The notes beneath the pieces are model-generated. The model worked only from the letters and a program-made list of their open reading frames with translations, searched no databases and had not been told where the DNA came from. A stretch of DNA of 64,000 bases, taken from NCBI GenBank assembly GCA_946965045.2, contig OX337229.1, positions 6,200,001-6,264,000 of the forward strand. The letters run 5' to 3'. The stretch is from Epithemia pelagica. Taxonomy: Eukaryota > Bacillariophyta > Bacillariophyceae > Surirellales > Surirellaceae. Shown here piece by piece: positions 22,601-31,477 of the stretch (positions within the stretch are counted from its first letter, which is position 1; each line of letters begins with the position of its first letter). The position numbers and the translations under genes are program-made.

Positions 22601-25327
22601 CTGAAGAGTATTGACAAACTGTTTGGTTGACTTGATCCCATAGATATCAGTAACCAGAGTATCTCGACCAACAAAGATTTGTGCGACTTTACCGCCATGG
22701 TCAACAGCAGGGGTGTCGGAGAAAACCGAGTCAGTAGCAACGGGTTCATGACGTCGAGGTATATTAAGGACCGGATTGCGAGCCTTGAAATGTTTCTTGA
22801 GGGTGTCGTGGTCAAAAGTAATGCTACCATTACGTGTAGTGTGCTTGAACGTATCGGCAATAACATCTTCAGATTGCCAACCAAAGAATGGACGGAACTT
22901 CTTCCAGTCATACGCTTCCTGGTAACGACGGTGGACAGAGGCATGAAGTGTAGGATCATTACCTTCTGCGTCAGCATAGATAGAAAAGAAGGGTGCGTCG
23001 TCAGGTCCATGATCGTATGGGAGATCCAAAAGGAGATTGAGGTTACAAACAACACGATCAGTGTACTCCCCATAGTTGTCATATGGATGGTTCGACATAC
23101 TACCATCAGTCTTGACGTGTTTCCAATCAGGATCATTGTCAGAGGGTGTGGGAGAATACGAATGGTCCAGAACACCAGGATCCCATGTGTTGGGTGACGT
23201 GAAGATGATCTGAGGTAAGGTATCCATGTCATCGTCGCTGGGGATACCCAAGGAGTGGATATAGGCTAACCCATCCTTGATGTGAAGGGGTATGGCACGA
23301 CCATCAAGTGTAGTGATGCGTTGTTTACCATCAACTTTAACAGATCGTTCATCAACAGCAAGTCCGAAATGCTCGAATTGACCAGGAGCATGGATAGATA
23401 AGCCCTTTCCATAATAAGCATATTCATTGAAGATGCCGACAATAGGTCCGTCATTGGTCTCAAACTTTGCGGCACATGTGACGACAGGAAGTCCAGTAAG
23501 TTCATGGTTATCAATACCCACAATAGTGATATGGCGGCCAGTCTTAGAAAGGATGCGCATGTCAGAACCAGCAAGTCCTCCATTAGCACCACGGTCAATC
23601 AATTGATTTCCTGGTAAAGTAGATTTCCTGGAAAACAAATAGCGTGGAACATGTCCTGCTTGTTTATGCATGTTGGCTTTGAAAGTAACCTTCTTGCTCG
23701 TCTTGGACTTGGCGTTGGAAAGAACACTAGTCAGGTCAGTTGCCGGGTGATTGATATCAGTCGTCATGGCTTGGTTGATAAATTGTGTAACCGGATCTGA
23801 ATCATCTGAATGCTCAGGGACTACGCCAGGTGAGTTGTCATCAGATGCAACTTGGTTGGGGTCAGGGTCAGGTTCCGGATCAATGTCGAGGGCATGTGTT
23901 TGCACTTTCCTCGGTGTTGTTGATGAAGGTGCTTGAATCATCTTGTTATACTCAATGATCAACTTGCGATCTTCTTCAGAAAGTTTGAACCATAGGTCAC
24001 GCGGTAGACTAACCTTGGACGAAGAGGATGGAGATTCAGATGTCGCTGTGGTGTTGTGGACATGATACTCCATATCATCTTGTGAGGTTATGTCAGCATC
24101 TGTATCTTGGCCATATAGTGATTCATGTTGTTTGACATGTCGACGGCGACTATGAACAGATGACTGGGTTGCTTGATCATGGTCATAAGCTGCGTCTAGA
24201 AGGAGACGGAAGTATGATTGATAGCAAAGGGATTTTGCACCGGATTTGGTGTTCACCACATTATCCAAGATCTTGACTCGGCGGAGATCAGGTACCTTTT
24301 CTACAGCTTGCATGAGGAAGGTCATCCTGGTATGATCAGGGATGCGATCAGACAATGTCACTAGATTGTCTAGCAAACGTAGCTGCTCTTGAAAGTGTAG
24401 AAGAAATTGACGTGTTGTTCCGCGCCATGTGTCGTCAAGACGTAGATTGGAAATGTAGTTGGTTAAACGGAGGACTTCTCGCTTTGCTAGGTCGGATTCG
24501 GTATGCAAAGAGTGTAACTTCTGCAATACGGCACGCGCATCTTCATCATGTTCATGTTCACGTACATAGGCTCGACCTTGGTCAGTCTGAATGATACGGA
24601 CAAGAACGGAGTAAAGAAATACTTGTTGCTCTTGAAAAAGTTCTTCGGCATACTCATCATCATGGGGTGGTGTGTATTTGAAATTCAGAACGTTGGATAG
24701 GCCTTGAGCCTTAGCTGTAGTCTTGAATACACGCCAGAATGAATCGTAGTATCGTTCATCCTTGAATACCTCATATGCAGTTGCGTCGCGCTTAGTTCCC
24801 TTTCTGAATGCTGTAAGGTCTTGTTGAGATTGGGATGCGGCAGTAACTGTGCTGACAGATTTCGCAGATGACGGTGACTTCATTGGCGAGACTGGGACTT
24901 GGCTAGGTGGTCCCTTAGAGAAATCTGTGTTGATCCTCCAAGTGTTGAACTCTTTCCTCGTTAGGTTCATCCAGTCGCTATTGGATAGCTCGTCTTGAAT
25001 TTCATTGGTCTTGTATGTGGCCCAATAAGCCAAGAGCTTGATCTGCTGTCTTGTGGGGCCTTGTAGATCATGTGTCTGTTTGTTGACCTTGTATTGTGTC
25101 AGTTCCTTCATGGATTCCTCGGTATTAGTTTGCATATACGAGATAACATGGGTAATGTTCTCAAAACCATGGTATTTCATCCACTTCATTAAGTAGTCGG
25201 CCCTTTCTTTGGTGAAGAATTGGCAGACAGTAAATATGATGTGGTCGAATAGGTCTGTGTCCGAGACATTGTCTTGGTTATCTTCTCCCTTAGGAGTCGT
25301 AGGTGTCTTGGGTGATTGAGGATCCAT
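19640..25327 (-). CDS. Copia 1 Gag-Pol polyprotein
   Basis: Uninterrupted 1,895-residue ORF, ATG at 25327. The first ~500 residues are Gag without a visible CCHC zinc knuckle. The protease-position motif is DRGANGGLAG, so the usual Ser/Thr after the Asp is Arg. Integrase core residues occur in VTDIYGIK, ISDGGSS and NKAENRYQ. Reverse transcriptase contains the catalytic YVDDLAII. RNase H has YVDANLMHD, YGSEF and YGDNRSV, and ends near NPADILSKHW. The stop codon lies inside the 3' LTR. No frameshift or internal stop, so the element may be autonomous. Confidence 0.95.
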   Translation of the reverse strand: MDPQSPKTPTTPKGEDNQDNVSDTDLFDHIIFTVCQFFTKERADYLMKWMKYHGFENITHVISYMQTNTEESMKELTQYKVNKQTHDLQGPTRQQIKLLAYWATYKTNEIQDELSNSDWMNLTRKEFNTWRINTDFSKGPPSQVPVSPMKSPSSAKSVSTVTAASQSQQDLTAFRKGTKRDATAYEVFKDERYYDSFWRVFKTTAKAQGLSNVLNFKYTPPHDDEYAEELFQEQQVFLYSVLVRIIQTDQGRAYVREHEHDEDARAVLQKLHSLHTESDLAKREVLRLTNYISNLRLDDTWRGTTRQFLLHFQEQLRLLDNLVTLSDRIPDHTRMTFLMQAVEKVPDLRRVKILDNVVNTKSGAKSLCYQSYFRLLLDAAYDHDQATQSSVHSRRRHVKQHESLYGQDTDADITSQDDMEYHVHNTTATSESPSSSSKVSLPRDLWFKLSEEDRKLIIEYNKMIQAPSSTTPRKVQTHALDIDPEPDPDPNQVASDDNSPGVVPEHSDDSDPVTQFINQAMTTDINHPATDLTSVLSNAKSKTSKKVTFKANMHKQAGHVPRYLFSRKSTLPGNQLIDRGANGGLAGSDMRILSKTGRHITIVGIDNHELTGLPVVTCAAKFETNDGPIVGIFNEYAYYGKGLSIHAPGQFEHFGLAVDERSVKVDGKQRITTLDGRAIPLHIKDGLAYIHSLGIPSDDDMDTLPQIIFTSPNTWDPGVLDHSYSPTPSDNDPDWKHVKTDGSMSNHPYDNYGEYTDRVVCNLNLLLDLPYDHGPDDAPFFSIYADAEGNDPTLHASVHRRYQEAYDWKKFRPFFGWQSEDVIADTFKHTTRNGSITFDHDTLKKHFKARNPVLNIPRRHEPVATDSVFSDTPAVDHGGKVAQIFVGRDTLVTDIYGIKSTKQFVNTLQDNIRFRGAMETLISDGGSSLISQKVKDILRTLLIGEYRSEPYHQHQNKAENRYQTVKRMTNALMNATGCPANTWLLCLEYVCDLLNHTSSPTHSGRTPLEALSGRPPDITHLLFFPFWDEVYYRVDPAEPNSGSYPSSSDEKLGHWVGFAHNVGDSFTWKILTQDNQIIYRSAVRRVESTTPNLRVDRPSGEDSSEKDDNDKQADTVFIRSDSEDPSKPMSTIDFDDMIGRTFLCDTEENGELHRARVIKRVIDLNEEATKQEERVKYIYRKTNSDVDEMISYNQLMEYIERDNQAQTSGDNLFRFRDVIAHQGPLNTTDPDYKGSKYNLLVDWETGETTYEPLSLIANDDPITVAIYGKKHGLLNEPGWKHLKRYVKTSKRLIRAAKQSRIKQVHHSVKYKFGFQVPRNYEEAVALDKQHGNTKWQDATELELSQIQSYKTFKDFGKAIFIKGKVSNAPEGYHKIRVHLVFDVKHDGRHKARLVADGHLTKEPVETIYSGVVSIRNLRIALFLGTLNDLEIWGADIGNAYLEALTGEKIFIVAGPEFKELEGHILIIYKALYGLKSSGARWHDVLFDVLTDMGFSPSKADPDIWMRKAPGEDCYEYIAVYVDDLAIISIDPGNICKILKEKYNFKLKGDGPIDFHLGCCYTKDSDGTLVADPRRYIGKMMDTFERIFKEKPKKAKTPLIGGDHPELDDSELLDEEGTSHFQTLIGQLQWVITIGRFDVFTATMTLSRFRAAPRKGHLDRAKRIYGYLAHLPEGAIRFRIGEPDYSSLPTQEFDWTRTVYSNASERIPEDCPTPLGRYVTTTHYVDANLMHDIVTGKSVTAVLHLLNGTPIDWYSKRQSTVETATYGSEFVAARTAIDQITELRHSLRYLGVPIRERSYMYGDNRSVVLNATVPHSILSKRHHLLSYHRVREAIAAKYVAFYWKDGKTNPADILSKHWDFVSIWPMLKPLLFWKGEVQDLNKSNDDKAETTSCGEC

Positions 25328-25620
25328 GGTGTTATTTGGTTGGTTCGATGTTTATTTAATGTGCGGTGTGATGTGGTTTATTTAATGTGTGATGTGATGT
25401 GAACCCGGATGTACCACGTGTGCCACGTATGTACCACGTACGTTATACCCGGATGTGTGTTGTGATGTGCGACTCCTGGAAATTTCCGTTGATTTCGACA
25501 AATTTTCGCCGAGTTTCAACAAATTTTCGCCGAATTTTCGCGATTTGACGGGAATGTGTGGCGTGTTGTGCGACCAAGGGTACCCGGATGTGCGTTGAGT
25601 TTAAGTCTTGGAAAGGTTTT
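25328..25620 (-). promoter_or_regulatory. Conserved spacer between ORF1 and gag-pol, element 1
   Basis: Noncoding, about 290 bp, almost identical to 60189-60468 of element 2 (a handful of differences by eye). It contains repeated short motifs: CATCCGGGT three times, CGGCGAAAATTTGT twice plus a variant, ACGTGG-AC three times and ACATTAAATAAAC twice, together with palindromes GGGTACCC, TCGCGA, GGAAATTTCC and CACGTG. It may be an internal promoter, splice/translation element or packaging signal; the role is inferred only from conservation. Confidence 0.7.
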
Positions 25621-25647
25621 GAGAGGACGGGAGTTAACTATGAGTAA

Positions 25648-26427
25648 TTAAGCTTCGGTCTCCGAATCCTCACCCTCTTCCGAATGATCAGAGTCGCTTC
25701 CAGGCTCAGATGGGGCAGCACAAGCAACAGAAGAAGGGGTATCACCTTCAGCCAGGTGGTTCTCGACCTCGGTACGCAAAGGGTAGATAGTTGCACGATG
25801 GTCCTCGATGGTATGGACCTCGTGGATGTAGGCAACGTAGTTATCTAGGCGTACAACGTTAGGAGGCAGAGGGCAAGTCGTCGCGTTCACGACGTGGATG
25901 GTATTGTAGTATCAAGTTGGGCGCTCGAAGGTTAGGAAGCGGAGGTGGACAGTACGGATGGGGTTGCCCGAGAGGGCGGCAAAGATGAGGCGACGCCTCG
26001 GAGAACGATGAAGTTGGTCGTTCAGACGGTCAATGTCTTCTTGGTCGACGATGTGGGTCACCGATTGGAACTGGCGTTCGATCTGGGTCTCCCCATGGAT
26101 GATCTCGGGATCGACGGTCGAACAAGTTGGTTGGCGGAAGTACTTGATATGATCAGCAATCAACCGGGTGGTACGACGGGATCGAGAAGGGACGAGCCGA
26201 CGAGGCGGACTCGGGGGCCGAAGCAACGGCGCAGGGATCGGAGCGTGAGGCTGGGTTGGAGTCTCGAATGGGTTGCTGTTGGAACTGTCGACGGAGATGT
26301 TGACCGATGTGTTGGCTGCCTTCGGCGTCGGCACCAGCTCCTGCTGCACCAGGGTATCGGGCTGCCCGGGATGCAGTTTGGCTCGATAGATCTGTCGTAC
26401 AGGAGTGATAAGTTCGTTAGTATCCAT
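25648..26427 (-). pseudogene. Copia 1 ORF1, extra ORF upstream of gag-pol, with one in-frame TGA
   Basis: ATG at 26427. The frame continues to 25648 (260 codons) but is cut by TGA at 25914-25912. The homologous ORF of element 2 (59399-60154) has Asn at this place and is open, and similarity continues on both sides (RFLTFERPT before; NYVAYIHEVH and RATIYPL after). The N-terminal third is Pro/Thr-rich; a basic SRRTTRLIADHIKYFRQP segment and an acidic C-terminus follow. No known domain recognised; it is neither protease nor polymerase. It could be an accessory Gag-like or regulatory protein. Confidence 0.75.
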
Positions 26428-26450
26428 GAAACCACAAGGAAATAAGCTTT

Positions 26451-26463
26451 GAGACTGTTAATC
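26451..26463 (-). other. Primer-binding site, Copia 1
   Basis: The 13 nt directly inside the 5' LTR read GATTAACAGTCTC on the minus strand and are identical in element 2. The reverse complement, GAGACTGTTAATC, has the form of a tRNA anticodon arm with loop CTGTTAA (anticodon GUU, Asn), pointing to a 5' half-tRNA primer as in Drosophila copia. Confidence 0.65.
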
Positions 26464-27003
26464 TGTTACAATTCTTTCTGAATCGTAGGGACATTGATGC
26501 TCGGTAGAGCAGACAATCAGGTAGGTCACCAACCGATACAAGCTTCTCAGGGTCAGAGAAGCAAGCAAGTCGAAGTCTATCAGAAGGATAGTCGGGACAC
26601 AAAAGAGGATGTGATAAATGGTGATATTGTTAGATTGTGTGTTGATTACTACGATAGGTCTACGTGAAATGTTCGGTCCTGCCAAGGGTCATGTGTCATA
26701 GGTTCTTGGCGGCAACAGGTTTGGAATAGTTGGAGTCGATTCATGTGATGTATATGACATGTATATGTGGGCGGATAACATATACAGGGTCAACAGCTCT
26801 TGCTTTGGGTTGGCATAGTTGTTTTCATGGCGCGCAGCTTGTTGACAATTTCATGATTTGCGAAGAAATATAGGTCGATATAGCGCGAAGCTAGGGAACA
26901 TAGCTCGAAGCTAGATGGCATGATGCGATAGCACGAGGCTATGTGACATGGGGAATCGATGAGATGTAGAATCTAACCACCATAGACGGTGAGAATTCTA
27001 ACA
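26464..27003 (-). repeat. Copia 1 LTR (5' LTR in element orientation)
   Basis: 540 bp, same sequence as 19106-19645 by inspection. It contains the element promoter and the transcript start, positions unknown. A short inverted structure around the repeated GCGAAGCTAG / GCTCGAAGCTAG / CACGAGGCTATG words lies in its right third. Confidence 0.96.
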
Positions 27004-27008
27004 ATGCG

Positions 27009-27469
27009 CACGCCTAGCTTCAGCAGAGACGTCTCCAGCGCATACCTGGTTCCAGCAGAGAGGACCTGTTGCTGGCCTGCCTGGAGCTGTCTATTGTCCG
27101 ATGTCAGTCAACGTCAACAGTCAAGCCTCCCAACTACCAGCAACCCAAAATAATACAATCATCCCTTTGAGTTTCGGTCTCGAGTCCAACGTCGCGGTTT
27201 TCTGGTGAGGTGTGAGAGGCGAGAGGCGGATCTTATCTACAATAATAGGAGTAAATATTCGTATCTCTATAGCCTATAGCCTCAAAGAGTACCTGGTAGA
27301 TATCCCACGCCCCAGGCGGCTTCTGGGGAATTTATCCCTGGTGGCTACCGCACATTCTCTAAGTCAAATCCAGTCAATTTTCCGATTCTTTCCCGCCAAG
27401 ATGCAGAGGATTGGCGCTTATAATAAATAATACAGATCAGAAAACCGAAACAGCAAAGAGTGTGAAGGT
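27009..27469. other. Host spacer between Copia 1 and the DNA transposon
   Basis: About 460 bp with no gene or strong repeat; it is continuous with host sequence left of 19101 once the Copia insertion is removed. Confidence 0.5.
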
Positions 27470-27471
27470 TA

Positions 27472-27505
27472 CAAGCTGAGTTCAGGGAGTATGTTCCTGA
27501 CGTAG
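27472..27505 (+). repeat. Left terminal inverted repeat
   Basis: 34 bp beginning CAAGCTGAGTTCAG and ending ATGTTCCTGACGTAG; reverse complement of 37248-37281 with three mismatches. Preceded by TA. Confidence 0.88.
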
Positions 27506-27776
27506 ACCCCTCGTAGATTTAGTACCATAAAATATAATCCTCAATAGCGTTTGGCCTGACTAGTGAATGAAAGTGTCCGACTCGTGACAACCCAGTGTCT
27601 GAATAATAAATTTTTTATTCGTACCGTGATGTGTGACAGCTTCCGAACGCTGAATTCCGTCGAAAATGATGAAAAAACGGTTGTTGTCTAACGACCATGG
27701 TGGAGGGCCATCCCAACCGCCTACCTTGTAGCCGAGCTGCATCCGGATGCTTTAGGGTTTACTTGAACCACCCTCA

Positions 27777-30700
27777 ATGGCGCTACAAGGTACGGGGTTG
27801 GCATCATACTCAATGACGCGATCATCCGACTCATCCCACGCAACACAGTCTCGGATGGAACGAAGTTTATCGGCACAAGAGATTCTTGACGTCTTTAAGA
27901 CGCAATGCTCCCCATCCTCGTTTGGGTTCTGCAACAAGTGGATCCAAGACACCCAGATTGTGAACTTCATGCACACTTGGCTGCCAGGACTGTCGCCATT
28001 CAGACTGAATCTTGTTTTGACTAAAGATGTTGTTCTTAAACTCTGTTTCGAAACTAAGGTGTCGGAATCAAACAAGTTTGGCTGGTACCGCCACAAAGTC
28101 ACAATCCACAATAAAAGATACACATTCTTTTATGTAAGCTCCGACACAACAACAGGGCCAGTGATGTTGGACGATCATCAAGAATGGCTGGAGGCTGCAG
28201 CCGAGAATGTGATTCGGCGGTCGGGACGAGCGAAGCCAACGAAGCGAAGGAACGAAGAGTCACCAGGGTTGCGTGAAGGCACGCTAAATACATCCAAGCA
28301 AGCAAGAAACACTTCAACTCCACCAGCAATCAAGAGCACTGCAACGCAGCAACATGGTCAACCGCCACAAATTGGAGACAGCCCTACCGAAATGCAAACG
28401 TCACCACCTCACGACAACACAAATCAGGTGCTTGTTGGAGCAATCCAACATCCTGAATTGGCCACAGACGAAATCGGCCATGACCATCCACAGAGTTTGC
28501 CGATTGGTTTTTCAGTTTTCGAGAGTGAGATGATCCAAGGTCTATCGCAACAAATGGAAAGCGCCTGTTTTGATGAGCCAAGGAACCGTAGGCTCTTTGC
28601 TGGCAAATGCGATTCTCCAGGATTGTCAAAACAAAATCTTGAGCGATGGATAGAAACCCTTGAAAGGGCCATTTCCAACGTGGAGGCACTTCCGAATGTG
28701 GTTAACAAGGGAGACATCTTCCCCCTCAACCAGGAACAGCAACAGAGGGTACTGCTCAAGGCAACGTATTTATAACTTTCTTATAAGATAGCGTTGCTTG
28801 ATATGCCACACGGTCGTACATGGCTGAACTGCATAAGCGAAGCCATTAGCAAAATGGAACAGATTTATGGTGAAAAAGTAAAAAAACATCCCAAGACCAT
28901 TGCTCGTTTTCACAGGTACTTTCGGGAAAACGACAGTTTCCCTCATCCCAACTACCACGTTCATATTGGGAAAGAGCCATCGCCCGTCATATTCGTTCAC
29001 ATACCTGAAGCAAAGGTAAAGTTTGAATGCTGGGCAAAGGAAAACCTGAGCACTCTTACAACAGAGTCTGCTCTAATGTACCTGAGGACAACATTGCTTC
29101 CGGATATGCATACCATGATCGTACAAGAGTGCATGGATACGAATGCAACGCCAGTATCGTACGAGGCCTTCTTGGCATCGATGAAGCTTTCCACCATTTC
29201 GCAAAGCACAGCGTGGCGATGTATTGCTGCTGCAGGGTTCGTGTTCAAGGAACACACGAAAACATACTTCACTGATCGACACGAAAATGCTGAGAATGTT
29301 GCCCACAGAGCTGCTTTTGTCAAGAAGTACTTTAAGTGGGAAGAGCTGTCGTATCGGTGGGTGCAGCTCCCTACCGAGGATGCAATCAAACTTGAAAACA
29401 AAGGGAATGCGGGCAAGGAGAAGCTCTTGCCAAACAGCTTTGTATTTGAGTACACTGATGTAACAACAGGCAAGCAGATGCGGGAGTACCATGTTGATGC
29501 CTTCCCAAGCGAATTTGAACGGTACATCAAACCAGAAAACACAATTCACAATGGAAACTTGTCACACAGGTTTCCCTCCGACCGCAAACCTGTCATCCTC
29601 ATCGGCCAGGACGAATCGATCTACAAGCAGTTTTCCTTCTCGTCTAAGGCATGGTACACTAAAGATGGCGCAACTAAAATGCTGCCAAAGGATGATGGAC
29701 ATGGGATGATGATCAGCGCTTTTGTAAGCCGATCATGGGGCTTCCTTATGAACGGAAACCCGTTGCTTGCTGCGAGTCGATTTCGGATTAATGAACTCCG
29801 TCTACATGCGACACACAACAAATACGTCTCTACCGAGGCTGCAGTGAACCTCAATGGTCACACTGCCAAGACTCCAATTACCAATGCCCAACCGTTCACT
29901 CGCTTTTTTGAATACGGAGCAGATAAAGAGGGATATTGGAATTATGAATACATGGCCTTGCAGTTGGAGGATATTGTCGATTGCCTCGTGGTCATGTTCC
30001 CCGCCCATGACTTTGTCTTTTTGTTCGACCAAAGCAGTGGTCATGGAAAACAACAATCCGATGGGTTCAATGCTCTGAACATGAATAACGACTGGGGAGG
30101 AGCTGTTCCCAGCATGCGGGACACACAAATTATTGATCAAGCTTGCCTTGGCCCGTACAACCATGACGACAAACTACGAGTTGGTGACGTACAACACCTC
30201 GTCTATCAGGAGAACGATCGTGGTCCAGTTGCTAAAAAAGGCCATCGTCTCAATGACGCGCAGCGTGTCGCATCGAAGAATACACACCGAACTGGTAGAA
30301 AGAAAAAGCGCAACCTCACAAAGAAGGAGCTCATGGCAAAACTTGTCCGGGTCATGGGACCTGGAATGCAACGTTCATTTCAATCGAAAAATGCTGGTGA
30401 ACTACAGGACCTTTGTAAACGCTCCAACATTGCAACGGTGATTGAAGATGATGTGATCGAGGAAGGCTGGATGAATGCTGCAAAAGGGCTCTTTCAAGTG
30501 TTATGGGAGCGGGGGTGGATAGACCCTAACAACATGATCAAGTACGTCAAGACAACCAGAGATGCATGGTGGGAAGCGGATAAGAAGACTGTGAAAGAAG
30601 CCTATCAGGCGGACTACAAAAAGTACTCTATGGTTCATCTGATGAGCGAATGCTCCGATTTCAAGAACGAAAAATCTGCAATGGAGAAGCTGGCGGAAGA

Positions 30701-31121
30701 CTTGTCTGAACGACATCGTTGCAGGATCGAGATTCTCGTATCGACCAAGTATCACTGTGAAATGGCCGGTGAGGGGATCGAGTATGGCTGGGGTTACTCA
30801 AAAAAAGTCTTTCGTGCTTTCTCACTGAATGAGAAGAAAGACAAAGCTGCCTTTTTACGATGTTTGACAGCAAGCCTGAAGAAAACAACACCCGAAATCA
30901 TGCGGAAAATGTCAGCAAAGGCACGTCGCTATATGCTCGCGTACTTGTTATACGATCAAAATTCCAACAACAGAGACTATGCAGCTGCGGGCCTCTCGTA
31001 TGCCGAAATTGAAAAGATGTCAAAAGCAATCAAGTGTCACCGATCCGCCTTCGACCAAGATCATGGCTTCATCTCACGTCTCTGGAGAGAAACGCAAGGA
31101 TCTGGTGCAGTAGAAACCTGA
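27777..31121 (+). CDS. DDE transposase, one frame interrupted by a single TAA
   Basis: Two ORFs in the same frame, 27777-28775 and 28803 (ATG)-31121, are separated only by TAA at 28773-28775. The first part (332 residues) has no recognised fold and a polar Pro/Gln-rich middle. The second (about 772 residues) carries the catalytic triad of a DDE nuclease: VILIGQDES (Asp), FVFLFDQSSGHG (Asp) and KYHCEMAGEGIEYGWGYSK (Glu, in the I-E-x-x-W-G-x-x-K pattern of the Tc1/mariner superfamily). A helix-turn-helix-like segment (TISQSTAWRCIAAAG) precedes it. A 39-nt phase-0 intron (28749-28787, GT...AG) would remove the stop. Otherwise the first ORF is separate or the gene is dead. It is the only transposase in the element. 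Confidence 0.75.
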
Positions 31122-31477
31122 TCTAATCTCCATTTATCATCAAAATGCATGTAACTTAACTATTTATAACAGCAATCCATTTTATTGAATGTATTTCTTG
31201 TCAGTTATTGGTATCAATGATCACTTCCGTGTTGCGTGCTCGTGTTGCGTGTTGGATTATCAGTTTGTAAGTTCCTCGAAAATGTGAGAGAGCGAGAAAA
31301 TGGACGATTTTCGGAGCAGACCTCGCGCGAAACACGCCTCCCTCTCCGAAAACGCGCACGCATCGCAAAACTGGCACGCAAATCCTTAAGTAACTCAGCC
31401 CACATACCAAAACTTCACCGTTTTTTAGTATGTGAGCTCAAGATTTTTTTTGGAATGTGAGCTGAGGGCTGAGGAGA
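31122..31477. other. Spacer between transposase and SET gene
   Basis: Likely terminator of one gene and promoter of the next. Near 31397-31466 are related words (AGCCCACATAC, GTATGTGAGCT, GAATGTGAGCTGAG) that form an imperfect inverted repeat just before the SET start. Confidence 0.5.

Larger units (their letters stand above)
19101..27008 (-). mobile_element. Copia LTR retrotransposon 1 (complete, minus strand) with target duplication
   Basis: Complete element from 19106 to 27003, flanked by the 5-bp target duplication ATGCG at 19101-19105 and 27004-27008. The two 540-bp LTRs appear identical on inspection, indicating recent insertion. On its own (minus) strand the order is 5' LTR, primer-binding site, ORF1, a 320-bp spacer, gag-pol, a purine tract (TGTGGGGAG) and 3' LTR. 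Pol order is protease, integrase, reverse transcriptase, RNase H, which defines Copia. It is related to the element starting near 58.65 kb. Confidence 0.96.

Noticed and set aside
28764-28789. 26-nt GT-AG segment as the intron removing the transposase stop
   Set aside because: Its length is not a multiple of three and splicing it leads straight to another stop; the 39-nt alternative keeps frame.
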